Below, one piece after another: positions 46,910 to 55,966 of a DNA stretch of 64,000 nucleotides. The notes under the pieces were generated by a model, which searched no databases, was not told the origin of the DNA, and saw nothing but the letters and a program-made list of their open reading frames with translations. Made by a program: the position numbers and the translations under genes. Position 1 is the stretch's first letter. Every line of letters starts with the position of its first letter. Source of the stretch: CADEEN01 sp963740395 (lineage in GTDB: Bacteria; Pseudomonadota; Gammaproteobacteria; Burkholderiales; Burkholderiaceae_C); contig CAVUEP010000020.1 of the NCBI GenBank assembly GCA_963740395.1, forward strand, positions 19,188-83,187, read 5' to 3'.

Positions 46910-48394
46910 CAGCAGCACGATGTCGTACTGCTCGGGGTTGGCGCTGGGCTCCACCGAGAGCGAGATCGGCTTGCCGATGAAGGCCGACAGGTCGGCCAGG
47001 TGCTGGTTCTCCTCGTCGAGCAGCATCTCGACCACGGCCGCGCTGGCGACGACGCGGAATTCCTTGGGGTCGAACTGGCGCGCCTCGCGCAGCACTTCGC
47101 GCAGGATGTCGTAGCAGACGCTGCGCGCGGTCTTGACCTGGCCGCGACCGTCGCAGGTCGGACAGGGCTCGCACAGCAGGTGGGCCAGGCTCTCGCGCGT
47201 GCGCTTGCGGGTCATTTCCACCAGGCCGAGCTGCGTGAAGCCACTGACGGTGGTGCGCGTGCGGTCCTTGCTGAGCTGTTTGCGGAACTCGGCCAGCACG
47301 GCCTCCTGGTGGTCGTCGCGCGTCATGTCGATGAAGTCGACGATGATGATGCCGCCCAGGTTGCGCAGGCGCAGCTGGCGCGCGATGGCGCCTGCCGCTT
47401 CGAGGTTGGTCTTGAAGATGGTTTCGTCGAAGCTACGCGCGCCAACGAAACCGCCTGTATTCACATCCACCGTCGTCAGCGCCTCGGTCTGGTCGATGAT
47501 CAGGTAGCCGCCGCTCTTCAGGTCGACGCGGCGCGCCAGCGCGCGGCGGATCTCTTCGTCGATGTTGCACAGGTCGAAGATCGGCCGCTCGCCCTGGTAG
47601 TGCGCGAGCTTGGCGACCGAACCTGGCGTGAAGCTGCGGCCAAATTCCATCAGGTGTTCGAACTGCTGGCGCGAGTCGACACGGATCGTTTGCGTGTCCT
47701 CATTGCTCAGGTCGCGCAGCACGCGCTCGGCCAGCGACAGGTCCTCGTGCAGCAGGGTGCCCGGCGGCGAGACGTAGGCGCGCTCGCGCACCGCCGCCCA
47801 GGTCTTGCGCAGGTAGCCGATGTCGTCGCCGAGTTCGGTATCGCTGGCTTCTTCGGCGTTGGTGCGCAGGATGAAGCCACCGCCGCCGCCCTCCTCGGGC
47901 TTGCCCACCAGCGCGGCCATGCGCTGACGCAACTGCTCGCGCAAGTCGGGCGAGCCGATCTTCTGCGAGATGCCGATGTGGTTGTCCTGCGGCAGGTGGA
48001 CCAGCATGCGACCGGCCAGGCTGATCTGCGTCGACAGGCGCGCGCCCTTGGTGCCGATCGGGTCCTTGACCACCTGCACGGTCAGCGCCTGGCCCTCGAA
48101 CACCAGGCGCTCGATCGGCGGCGGCGCGTTGCCGCTGCCGCCGTTGCCGCCATGCCTTGGGGCGCGAAGCCGGCATGCAGGTCGGCCACATGCAGGAACG
48201 CCGCGCGCTCCAGGCCGATGTCGACGAAGGCGCTCTGCATGCCCGGCAGCACACGCGCCACCTTGCCCTGGTAGATGTTGCCGACCACGTCCGCGCCCGA
48301 GCGCGCGTTCGATGTGCAACTCCTGCACGGCGCCGTTCTCGACCACGGCGACACGGGTTTCCTGCGGCGTCCAGTTGATGAGGATGTCTTGCAT
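46907..48394 (-). CDS. rng: Ribonuclease G (two insertions)
   Basis: RNase G/CafA, which matures 16S rRNA 5' ends and decays mRNA. The start MQDILINWTPQETRVAVVEN is characteristic. An S1-like domain follows, interrupted by one extra base near 48302 (LERALG|ADVVGNIYQGKVARVLPGM) and another near 48165 before GNAPPPIERLVFEGQ. The catalytic core has DQTEALTTVDVNTGGFVG and GGIIIVDFIDMTRDDHQ with the metal-binding aspartates, and the zinc link CEPCPTCDGRGQVKT. The end SANPEQYDIVLL is the RNase G type, without the RNase E scaffold. Corrected length is about 495 residues. It is the last gene of the operon that starts at yebC. Confidence 0.93.
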   Translation of the reverse strand: MQDILINWTPQETRVAVVENGAVQELHIERALGRGRGRQHLPGQGGACAAGHAERLRRHRPGARGVPACGRPACRLRAPRHGGNGGSGNAPPPIERLVFEGQALTVQVVKDPIGTKGARLSTQISLAGRMLVHLPQDNHIGISQKIGSPDLREQLRQRMAALVGKPEEGGGGGFILRTNAEEASDTELGDDIGYLRKTWAAVRERAYVSPPGTLLHEDLSLAERVLRDLSNEDTQTIRVDSRQQFEHLMEFGRSFTPGSVAKLAHYQGERPIFDLCNIDEEIRRALARRVDLKSGGYLIIDQTEALTTVDVNTGGFVGARSFDETIFKTNLEAAGAIARQLRLRNLGGIIIVDFIDMTRDDHQEAVLAEFRKQLSKDRTRTTVSGFTQLGLVEMTRKRTRESLAHLLCEPCPTCDGRGQVKTARSVCYDILREVLREARQFDPKEFRVVASAAVVEMLLDEENQHLADLSAFIGKPISLSVEPSANPEQYDIVLL

Positions 48395-48407
48395 GCAGAC
48401 GCTCGAT

Positions 48408-49020
48408 TCAGAAGACGACCTGGGCCTGACGCAGCATCCGTGCGGTCTCGTGCAATGGCAAGCCCATGATACCGGTGTAGCTGCCGTCGATGCGTTCGAT
48501 CCAGGCCGCCGCGCCGCCCTGGATCGCATAGGCGCCGGCCTTGCCAAAGGGCTCGCCCCTGGCGACATAGGCGTTGACGTCGGTGGCGCTGAGCGCCGCA
48601 AAGTGCACGCGCGACACGCTGAGCGCAAACAGGTCGCGCCGACCTGTCGCAACGGCCACGGCGGTCAGCACGCGGTGCGTGCGGCCCGACAACGCCGACA
48701 GCGTCGCGGTTGCGTCCGCCGCATCGCGCGGCTTGCCCAGGATGCGCCGGCCCAGCGCCACGGTGGTGTCGGCGGCGAGGATCGGCGCCTCGGGCAAGCC
48801 GCGCGCGCGCAGGCGCAGCGCGCGCCGCAGCGAGCTTGGCGCGCGTCACGCGCTCGACATAGGCCGCGGGCAGTTCGCCGCGCCGCTCGGCTTCGAGCGC
48901 CTCGGCGTCTTCGTCGCCGTCGGCGAGCAGCAATACATGGCGCACGCCGATCTGGCCCAGCAGCTGCGCGCGGCGCGGGCTTTGCGAGGCGAGGTAGAGG
49001 AACGAATGCTTCTGCGTCAT
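48408..49020 (-). CDS. maf: Maf-like nucleotide pyrophosphatase (one insertion)
   Basis: A Maf-family nucleoside-triphosphate pyrophosphatase that hydrolyses non-canonical or modified nucleotides, about 203 residues. It begins FLYLASQSPRRAQLLGQIGV, the family signature. An extra G at 48831 (CTC[G]CTG on the coding strand) breaks the frame, which resumes LRLRARGLPEAPILAADTTV with the catalytic Asp in AADTT. GEPFGKAGAYAIQGGAAAWI and IDGSYTGIMGLPLHETA follow. This position between rlmH and rng is standard in Burkholderiales. The start is 49020, overlapping the rlmH stop. Confidence 0.92.
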
Positions 49021-49489
49021 TCCCGGTGGTAGGGATGGCCCGCCGTCACGGACCAGGCGCGGTACAGCGCCTCGGCCAGCAGCACGCGCACGAAGGCATG
49101 CGGCAGCGTCAGGTCCGACAGGCGCAGGGTCTCGTCGGCGCTGGCCTTCAACCTGGGGTCCAGACCGTCGGGGCCACCGACGATCAGCGCCACGTCGCGC
49201 CCGTCGCCGAGCCAGAAGCGCAGTCGCTCGGCCAACTGCGCCGTGCTGCGCCGCTCGCCGCGCTCGTCGAGCACGACGCGGCGCGCGCCTTTGCGGGCAG
49301 GGCTGCCTCGATGCGCACGGCCTCGGCGGCCATCATGGCCTGCGTGGTCTTGCCCGTGGTGCGCGGCTCGGCCTTGAGCGCCTTCAGGTCGAGACCGAGT
49401 TCGGGCGGAAAGCGCTTGGCGAACTCGTCAAAGGCCGCCGAAGCCCAGGCCGGCGGACGCTGGCCGATGGCGACCAGCGTCAGCTTCAT
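49017..49489 (-). CDS. rlmH: 23S rRNA pseudouridine-1915 N3-methyltransferase (one deletion)
   Basis: RlmH methylates pseudouridine 1915 of 23S rRNA on the assembled 70S ribosome. The N-terminal MKLTLVAIGQRPPAWASAAF and EFAKRFPPELGLDLKALKAE are typical. The frame shifts near 49295, where one base seems to be missing in an A run; corrected it reads KGARRVVLDERGERRSTAQL. The SPOUT knot has VALIVGGPDGLD and LSDLTLPHAFVRVLLAEALY, ending SVTAGHPYHRE. Length is about 157 residues. The start overlaps the rsfS stop. Confidence 0.92.
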
Positions 49490-50103
49490 CGGCCGCTGCG
49501 TGGCGCGGCAGTCTTCTTGGCCGGGGCGGCGGCCTTGCGGGCCACCTTGGCCGCGGCCTTCTTCACGCCCACCGTGCGCGAGACGACGCGCTTGGCCGGT
49601 GCCTTCTTCGCCGGCACCTTCTTCGCTGGCGTCTTCTTCGCCGGCGCCTTCGCGGCGGCGGTCTTCTTCGCCGCGACGCCGGACTTCTTCGGCGCCGCCG
49701 CCGGGGTCTTGCGCGGCGCCCTCGCCGGCTCGGCCGCCTTGACCAGCCCCTTGACCTTGCGGTCGAGCTTCAGATTGACCGGCTTGTCACCCCAGATCTC
49801 CTCGAGGTGGTAGTAGTCGCGGATGCCAGGCTGCATGATGTGCGCCACCGCGGCGCCGCAGTCGACGATGATCCATTCGCCGTTGTCTTCGCCCTCGGTG
49901 CGCAGTACATGCATGTCCTTGGACTTGACGCTGTCGCGCACGCTGGCTGCCAGGGCCCGGGTCTGCCGGCGGCTGGCACCCGAGGCGACGATCACGCGCT
50001 CGAACAGGGGCGAGAGGTGCTCGGTGTCGAAGACACGGATGTCCTGCGCCTTGGTGTCCTCGAGACCATCGACGATGGCGCGTTGCAGTTTGCGGATGTC
50101 CAT
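49486..50103 (-). CDS. rsfS: Ribosome silencing factor RsfS with histone-H1-like tail
   Basis: RsfS binds ribosomal protein L14 and keeps subunits apart in stationary phase. Residues 1-115 are the normal domain: IRKLQRAIVDGLEDTKAQDI, the ALAASVRDSVKSKDM stretch, EWIIVDCGAAVAHIMQPGIR and DYYHLEEIWGD. Residues ~115-205 are an extra Lys/Ala/Pro tail with repeated AKKTPAKKVPAKKAPAKRV, like histone H1 or bacterial AlgP/HctB-type tails. RsfS is usually 105-130 residues. No frameshift separates the two parts. The basic tail could bind rRNA or DNA. It is in the order nadD-rsfS-rlmH. Confidence 0.92.
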   Translation of the reverse strand: MDIRKLQRAIVDGLEDTKAQDIRVFDTEHLSPLFERVIVASGASRRQTRALAASVRDSVKSKDMHVLRTEGEDNGEWIIVDCGAAVAHIMQPGIRDYYHLEEIWGDKPVNLKLDRKVKGLVKAAEPARAPRKTPAAAPKKSGVAAKKTAAAKAPAKKTPAKKVPAKKAPAKRVVSRTVGVKKAAAKVARKAAAPAKKTAAPRSGR

Positions 50104-50714
50104 TCAACTCCCGGAGTTCGCCCGGTAAAGGGCATGTCGGTCAATATACCGTGCCACCGCGGGCGGCACCAGATTGTCGATCGGTAGACGCGCGGCCACA
50201 CGAGCGCGGATGTCGGTCGAGGAGATGTCGAGCATCGGCAGCGGCACGGTCTGGTGTGGGTGGCGCGTGACCTCGGGGTGGATCGGCAGCACCACCCCGG
50301 GCCGGTTGGCCACCGCCAGCACGACCCGGTCAAGCAGTTCGGGCCAGTCGCGCCAGGTGTGCAGGCCGGCGTACTGGTCCTGCCCGATGAGCAAGAACCA
50401 CGTCGCCTCGGGTTGCGCCGCTTGCAGCGCACGCACGCTGTCCAGGGTGTAGCTCGGCCCCTCGCGGTCGATCTCACGGCGGTCGAGCACGAAGCGCGGC
50501 TCACCGTCGATGGCCAGCGACGTCATCGCCACGCGCTGCGCCGCGGGCGTGACCTGGCGCGACTTCTGATACGGCTGGCCGGCGGGCATCCACAGCACCT
50601 GGTCGAGTTGCAATGCGACGAGCGCCGTGCGCGCCAACGCGACATGGGCGTTGTGCACCGGGTCGAAGGTGCCGCCGAACAAGGCAATGCGCTTTGTTGC
50701 CCCCGAGACGCCAT
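50104..50714 (-). CDS. nadD: Nicotinate-nucleotide adenylyltransferase
   Basis: NadD adenylylates nicotinate mononucleotide in NAD synthesis. The nucleotidyltransferase motif KRIALFGGTFDPVHNAHVAL holds the His signature; VLDRREIDREGPSYTLDSVR and the second motif ISSTDIRARVAARLPIDNLV follow. The open frame extends up to 50775, but only through a TTG inside an intergenic repeat. The ATG at 50714 is in another frame and would fit if the nearby G run had one more base, giving a start MASRGATKRIALFGG. I use 50714 as the likely start with one missing G. About 204 residues. Confidence 0.88.
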
Positions 50715-50721
50715 GGGCGTC

Positions 50722-50765
50722 GCCCCCCCGAGGGGGTGCGTTTGCCTTGGGGCGGCCCTGCGGCA
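50722..50765 (+). repeat. GC-rich intergenic repeat, second copy
   Basis: CCCCCCCGAGGGGG, TGCG and CTTGGGGCGGCCCTGCG between hemF and nadD. It resembles the element at 42160-42210 in the same order and orientation. It creates a false extension of the nadD reading frame. Confidence 0.55.
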
Positions 50766-50771
50766 AACTGG

Positions 50772-51705
50772 TCAATCCGCGCCGATCCAGTCGCGCGGCC
50801 GCAGGAAGTCGCTGTAGAGCCGCGCCTCGGGCGTGCCGGGATCGGGCTGCCAGTCATAGCGCCACTTCACGATCGGCGGCAGCGACATCAGGATGCTCTC
50901 GGTGCGCCCGCCCGACTGCAGGCCGAACAGGGTGCCGCGGTCCCAGACCAGGTTGAACTCGACATAGCGGCCGCGCCGGTAGGCCTGGAAGTCGCGTTCG
51001 CGCTCGCCGTAGGGCGTGTCGCGGCGGCGCTGCACGATCGGCAGGTAGGCCGGCAGGAAGGCGTCGCCGACGGCGCGCAGCATCGCGAAACTCTGCTCGA
51101 AGCCGAGTTCGGAAAAGTCGTCGAAGAACACCCCGCCGATGCCGCGCGGCTCGTTGCGGTGCTTGAGGAAGAAGTACTCGTCGCACCAGCGCTTGAAGCG
51201 CGGGTACTTGTCCTGCGCCGAAGGGCGCCAGCGCGTCGTGGTTGACGCGATGGAAGTGCGCGGCGTCGTCTTCGAAGCCGTAGTACGGCGTCAGGTCCAT
51301 GCCGCCACCGAACCACGTCACCGGCACGCCGCCGGCAGGCGTGGCGGCGAGCATGCGCACGTTCATGTGCACGGTGGGCACATAGGGGTTGCGTGGGTGG
51401 AACACCAGCGACACACCCATGGCCTCGAACGGCGCGCCGGCCAGCTCGGGCCGGTGCTGCGTGGCCGACGGCGGCAGGGCCGGCCCGCGCACATGCGAGA
51501 AGCCGACGCCACCGCGTTCGAGCAAGGCACCCTCTTCGAGCAGGCGCGTCACCCCCTGGCCTTGCAGCTTCTCTCCCGGCGGCTTGCTCCAGGCGTCGCG
51601 CATGAAGGGCCGCAGGCCGTCGGCGACTTCGAGTGCGTCGACGATGCGCTGCTGCAGGCCGAGCAAGTAGTCGCGGGCTGCGGCGACGGGCGAGGACGGG
51701 TTCAT
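50772..51705 (-). CDS. hemF: Oxygen-dependent coproporphyrinogen-III oxidase (one insertion)
   Basis: HemF oxidatively decarboxylates coproporphyrinogen III in haem synthesis under aerobic conditions. Conserved parts are GGVGFSHVRGPALPPSATQH, VSLVFHPRNPYVPTVHMNVR and the active-site signature VTWFGGGMDLTPYYGFEDDA with its aspartates. One extra G near 51225 breaks the frame after DALAPF; it resumes DKYPRFKRWCDEYFFLKHRN and GIGGVFFDDFSELGFEQSFA, then VEFNLVWDRGTLFGLQSGGR to the end. Corrected length is about 310 residues. It lies between the acyltransferase and nadD. Confidence 0.93.
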
Positions 51706-51713
51706 CGCGACCT

Positions 51714-52352
51714 TCAGGTCTGGCGCAGCCGCACCGGTGCGGCAAGTTCCGGCCGGTAGCCGCGCCGCTGGCCGAGCACGTGCGCGATGCCCAGCATGTC
51801 ACGCTCGGCGTCGCCGCTCAGGCGCACAAAGGAATCCACGCCGACACAACGCACTGCATAGTCGAAGAAGGCCAACGCCAGCGGCACGTCGGCCTGCGCG
51901 GCCACCTGGTAGAAGCCGCTGCGCCAGCTGTCGCGGTAGCTGCGCGTGCCTTCCGGCGAGAGCGCCAGCCAGAGGAAGTCGTCGTTGGCACGCGCACGGG
52001 CGAAGCGCTCGACCATCGCGCCCACGGCACCGCGCGGGTTGTGCCGATCGACCGGGATGCCGCCGAGCCAGCGCATCCAGCGGCCGAACAGTGGCAGTTC
52101 GAACAACGTGTCCTTGCCCCAGAACGCTAGCGGCACGCCGATCGCCCACTTGGCGAGCACGCCGACGACAAAATCCCAGTTCGACGTGTGCGGGTAGACG
52201 ATCAGCACGCCCTGGCGCGCAGGCAGGCCGTCGAACTGCACGCACCAGCCGAACAGGCGCAACAGGCCACGCGCCAGCCGGCTGCCGCGCATCTGGACCG
52301 GTCGCGCGGTCAGGCGCTCCATTTCGTTGTTGCCGGCCCCCAAGGCGCTCAT
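51714..52352 (-). CDS. 1-acyl-glycerol-3-phosphate acyltransferase-like protein (PlsC family)
   Basis: A 212-residue lysophospholipid acyltransferase-like protein. The catalytic HX4D motif is IVYPHTSNWDFVVGVLAKWA, and the substrate-binding motif is LALSPEGTRSYRDSWRSGFY. PRGAVGAMVERFARARANDD lies between. It lacks the long N-terminal region of PlsC. It would act on phospholipid or lipid A precursors at the inner membrane, but the specificity is unknown. Its ATG overlaps the purD stop (ATGA). Confidence 0.85.
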   Translation of the reverse strand: MSALGAGNNEMERLTARPVQMRGSRLARGLLRLFGWCVQFDGLPARQGVLIVYPHTSNWDFVVGVLAKWAIGVPLAFWGKDTLFELPLFGRWMRWLGGIPVDRHNPRGAVGAMVERFARARANDDFLWLALSPEGTRSYRDSWRSGFYQVAAQADVPLALAFFDYAVRCVGVDSFVRLSGDAERDMLGIAHVLGQRRGYRPELAAPVRLRQT

Positions 52353-53623
52353 CGCGGCTTGACTGCGCGGTGACCGATGTCGCTGCGGTACTGCGCACCC
52401 GCGAAGCGGATCGGTGCCAGGGCCGCGTAGGCGCGCTGCTGCGCGGCCTTCACCGAGTCGCCCAGCGCAGTGACACACAACACGCGGCCGCCCTGCGTGG
52501 CGAGGCTGCCATCGCCCCGACGCTCGGTACCCGCGTGGAAGACGACCGTCTCGTCGGTCCGGGCCGGCAATCCTGTGATCACGTCGCCGCTGCGCACGGT
52601 GCCGGGGTAGCCGTGCGCGGCCATCACCACGCCCAAGGCGATGCGACGGTCCCAGTCGAGCTCCAGGCTGTCGAGCTTGGGCGAGTCGCCACTCTCGGTG
52701 GCGGCCATCAGGATGTCGAACAGGTCGCTGCGCAGGCGCATCAGCAGCACCTGGGCCTCGGGGTCGCCCAGGCGTGCATTGAACTCGACGACGCGCGGGT
52801 TGCCACTCGCGTCGATCATCAGGCCGGCGTAGAGGAAGCCGCTGAAGGGGTGGCCGTCGGCGGCCATGCCGGCGATGGTCGGCAGCACGATCTCGTGCAT
52901 CACGCGAGCGTGCACATTGGGCGTGACGACCGGCGCGGGGGAATAGGCGCCCATGCCACCGGTGTTGGGGCCGGTGTCGCCATCGCCGATGCGCTTGTGG
53001 TCCTGGCTCGTTGCCAGCGGCAATACGCGTTGGCCGTCGCTGATGACGATGAAGCTGGCTTCCTCGCCGGCCATGAACTCCTCGATCACGACGCGCGCAC
53101 CGGGCCGGCCGTCGAGCATGAAGTCGATGGCCCTGTGCGCCTCCTCGGCCGTCATGGCGACCACCACACCCTTGCCTGCGGCCAGGCCGTCGGCCTTGAC
53201 CACGATCGGGGCGCCATGGCGATCGACATGCCCATGCGCCGCAGCCGAGTCGCTGAAGCAGGCGTAGAGCGCGGTGGGGATGCCATGACGCTGCATGAAG
53301 TCCTTGGCGAAGGCCTTCGAACTCTCGAGTTGCGCGGCCGCCTGTGTCGGCCCGAAGACGCGCAGGCCACGCTGGCGGAACAGGTCAACGACACCCGCGG
53401 CCAGCGGGGCCTCGGGGCCGACGACGGTCAAGGCGATGCGCTCGGCGGTCGCGAAGTCTGCCAGCTCCGTGAGATCCGTGATCGGCACGTTGCGCAGGGC
53501 CGGGTCGGTCGCGGTGCCGCCGTTTCCAGGCGCGACATACACGATCTGCACCTTGGGCGAGCGCGCCAGCTTCCAGCCCAGCGCATGCTCGCGGCCGCCG
53601 CCGCCAATGACGAGAACTTTCAT
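52349..53623 (-). CDS. purD: Phosphoribosylamine-glycine ligase
   Basis: GAR synthetase, the second step of de novo purine synthesis, 424 residues and intact. The N-domain starts MKVLVIGGGGREHALGWKLA with VAPGNGGTATDPALRNVPI and VVGPEAPLAAGVVDLFRQRG. The ATP-grasp domain has GAPIVVKADGLAAGKGVVVA, DGDTGPNTGGMGAYSPAPVV and VVEFNARLGDPEAQVLLMRL. It follows yebC by 10 bases on the same strand, an order that is widespread in Burkholderiales. Confidence 0.96.
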   Translation of the reverse strand: MKVLVIGGGGREHALGWKLARSPKVQIVYVAPGNGGTATDPALRNVPITDLTELADFATAERIALTVVGPEAPLAAGVVDLFRQRGLRVFGPTQAAAQLESSKAFAKDFMQRHGIPTALYACFSDSAAAHGHVDRHGAPIVVKADGLAAGKGVVVAMTAEEAHRAIDFMLDGRPGARVVIEEFMAGEEASFIVISDGQRVLPLATSQDHKRIGDGDTGPNTGGMGAYSPAPVVTPNVHARVMHEIVLPTIAGMAADGHPFSGFLYAGLMIDASGNPRVVEFNARLGDPEAQVLLMRLRSDLFDILMAATESGDSPKLDSLELDWDRRIALGVVMAAHGYPGTVRSGDVITGLPARTDETVVFHAGTERRGDGSLATQGGRVLCVTALGDSVKAAQQRAYAALAPIRFAGAQYRSDIGHRAVKPR

Positions 53624-53633
53624 GGCGTGCGGC

Positions 53634-54365
53634 TCACGCTGACTCGCCGATGTCGGCGTTGTGGTACAGCGCCTGCACGTCGTCGAGCTCCTCGATCATG
53701 TCGAGCAGCTTCTGCATCCGCTGCGCGTCTTCACCAGCGAGCTCGACCGTGCTCTCGGCACGCATCGTCACTTCGGCAACTTCGGCCTTGAGTCCGGCGG
53801 CTTCGAGCGCGTTCTTCACGGCCTCGAATTCGGTCGGCGGCGTCAGCACCTCGATAGAGCCGTCCTGGCCCGCGATCACGTCTTCGGCGCCTGCGTCCAG
53901 CGCCACTTCCATGACCTTGTCTTCGCTCGTGCCGGGCGCAAAGACCAGCTGGCCGCAATGCTTGAATTGGAACGCCACCGAGCCCTCGGCGCCCATGTTG
54001 CCGCCGTACTTGCTGAAGGCGTGCCGTACCTCGGCCACCGTACGCACCCGGTTGTCGGTCATGCAGTCGACGATGATGGCGGCGCCGCCGATGCCGTAGC
54101 CCTCGTAGCGGATCTCCTCGTAGTTGACACCTTCGAGGTTGCCGGTGGCCTTGTCGATGTTGCGCTTGACGGTCTCGACCGGCAGGTTGACGGCCTTGGC
54201 CTTCTCGACCGCCAGCCGCAGGCGCGGGTTGGCGCTGACGTCGCCGCCGCCCAGGCGCGCCGCGACCATGATCTCGCGGATCACGCGCGTCCAGGCCTTA
54301 CCGCGTTTTTCGTCCTGGCGGCCCTTGCGGTGCTGGATATTGGCCCACTTGGAATGACCGGCCAT
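53634..54365 (-). CDS. YebC/PmpR family protein
   Basis: A 243-residue YebC/PmpR protein. Members act as transcriptional regulators or as ribosome-associated factors at proline stretches. It is intact: AGHSKWANIQHRKGRQDEKR at the N-terminus, then GGDVSANPRLRLAVEKAKAV, IRYEGYGIGGAAIIVDCMTD and FSKYGGNMGAEGSVAFQFKH, and the acidic GEDAQRMQKLLDMIEELDDV at the end. It is the first gene of the minus-strand operon that runs to rng. The 63 bases between it and the divergent HerA-like gene hold both promoters; they include an AT-rich GATTTTAGATTGAGG stretch. Confidence 0.95.
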   Translation of the reverse strand: MAGHSKWANIQHRKGRQDEKRGKAWTRVIREIMVAARLGGGDVSANPRLRLAVEKAKAVNLPVETVKRNIDKATGNLEGVNYEEIRYEGYGIGGAAIIVDCMTDNRVRTVAEVRHAFSKYGGNMGAEGSVAFQFKHCGQLVFAPGTSEDKVMEVALDAGAEDVIAGQDGSIEVLTPPTEFEAVKNALEAAGLKAEVAEVTMRAESTVELAGEDAQRMQKLLDMIEELDDVQALYHNADIGESA

Positions 54366-54428
54366 GACGGAAACTCTTTCTGTTTGCGCTTACGATGCGC
54401 TCGATTTTAGATTGAGGGAGTCTGACCC

Positions 54429-55958
54429 ATGGCTGATCCGATCCTGGTTGCCCAACATGGCACGACACAATGCGTGCTGTTGCCCGGGCTGGCCAACCGC
54501 CACGGCCTGATCACGGGCGCCACCGGCACCGGCAAGACGATCACGCTGCAAACGCTGGCCGAGAGCTTCTCCCGCATCGGGGTGCCGGTGTTCATGGCCG
54601 ACGTCAAGGGCGACCTGACCGGCATCAGCCAGAAGGGCACCCTGCCCGAAAAGGTCGCCAAGATCATCGCCGAGCGCGGCCTGGCCGCACCTGAAAGCGT
54701 GGCCTGCCCGTCCACGCTGTGGGACGTGTTCGGCGAGCAGGGCCATCCGGTGCGCGCCACCGTCTCCGACATGGGCCCGCTGCTGCTGGCGCGCATGCTG
54801 GCCCTCAACGACACCCAGGCCGGCGTGTTGAACCTGGTGTTCAAGATCGCCGACGACAACGGCATGGCGCTGCTGGACCTGAAGGACCTGCGCGCGATGC
54901 TGCACTTCGTCGGCGACAACGCCAAGGACTTCACCACCGAGTACGGCAACGTCAGTGCGGCCAGTGTCGGCGCGATCCAGCGCGGCCTGATGCAGATCGA
55001 AGGCCAGGGCGGCGAGAAGTTCTTCGGTGAGCCGATGCTGTCGATCGACGACTTCATGCAGACCGTCGACGGCCGTGGCGTGATCAATGTCCTCGCCGCC
55101 GACCAGCTGATGCATTCGCCGCGCCTGTACGCGACCTTCCTGCTGTGGATGCTGTCCGAGCTGTTCGAGCAGTTGCCCGAGATCGGCGACCCCGAGAAAC
55201 CCAAGCTGGTGTTCTTCTTCGACGAGGCGCACCTGCTCTTCACCGATGCACCCAAGGCCTTGATCGAACGCATCGAGCTGGTGGTGCGCCTGGTGCGCAG
55301 CAAGGGCGTGGGCGTCTACTTCGTGACCCAGAACCCGCTCGACGTACCCGACAACGTGCTGGCCCAACTCGGCAACCGTGTCCAGCATGCGCTGCGCGCC
55401 TTCACGCCGCGCGACCAGAAGGCGGTCAAGGCGGCCGCCAGCACGATGCGCGCCAATCCGGGGCTGGACGTGGAAACCGCCATCACCGAGTTGGCCGTGG
55501 GCGAGGCCCTGGTCAGCTTTCTCGACAGCAAGGGTCGGCCCAGCGTGACCGAACGCGTCTTCGTACTGCCCCCTGGCAGCCAGATCGGGCCGATCACGCC
55601 CGTACAGCGCAGGGCGCTGCTGGCCTCATCGCTGGTGGCGGGTGTCTACGAGAAGACGGTCGACCGCGAGTCGGCGTACGAGAAGCTCAAGAGCCGCTCG
55701 GTGGCGTCGGCCGAAGCGGCGCAATCGATGCAAGCCCAGGGCGCCGGCCAAGCCGCCGCCGAGCAGGACACCGGCGGTGGACTGATGGGTGGGCTGAGCA
55801 AGCTGCTGTTCGGCAGCACCGGGCCACGCGGCGGCAAGCGCGAGGGCCTGGCCGAATCGGCGGCACGCAGTGCGATGCGCAGCGCGGGATCGGCCGTCGG
55901 CCGCGAGATCATGCGCGGCGTGCTCGGTTCGCTGCTCGGCGGCGGCCGGCGGCGTTGA
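54429..55958 (+). CDS. HerA-like ATPase (DUF853 family)
   Basis: A 509-residue P-loop ATPase of the DUF853/HerA-FtsK group. Walker A is GLITGATGTGKTITLQTLAE and Walker B is KPKLVFFFDEAHLLFTDAPK; VGVYFVTQNPLDVPDNVLAQ is a sensor-like region with the arginine finger nearby. A Gly-rich C-terminal tail ends GSLLGGGRRR. The best-known member is E. coli YjgR, whose function is poorly defined. No nuclease (NurA-like) neighbour is present. It is intact. A DUF1499 gene follows after 8 bases. Confidence 0.9.
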   Translation: MADPILVAQHGTTQCVLLPGLANRHGLITGATGTGKTITLQTLAESFSRIGVPVFMADVKGDLTGISQKGTLPEKVAKIIAERGLAAPESVACPSTLWDVFGEQGHPVRATVSDMGPLLLARMLALNDTQAGVLNLVFKIADDNGMALLDLKDLRAMLHFVGDNAKDFTTEYGNVSAASVGAIQRGLMQIEGQGGEKFFGEPMLSIDDFMQTVDGRGVINVLAADQLMHSPRLYATFLLWMLSELFEQLPEIGDPEKPKLVFFFDEAHLLFTDAPKALIERIELVVRLVRSKGVGVYFVTQNPLDVPDNVLAQLGNRVQHALRAFTPRDQKAVKAAASTMRANPGLDVETAITELAVGEALVSFLDSKGRPSVTERVFVLPPGSQIGPITPVQRRALLASSLVAGVYEKTVDRESAYEKLKSRSVASAEAAQSMQAQGAGQAAAEQDTGGGLMGGLSKLLFGSTGPRGGKREGLAESAARSAMRSAGSAVGREIMRGVLGSLLGGGRRR

Positions 55959-55966
55959 AAGCCGCC

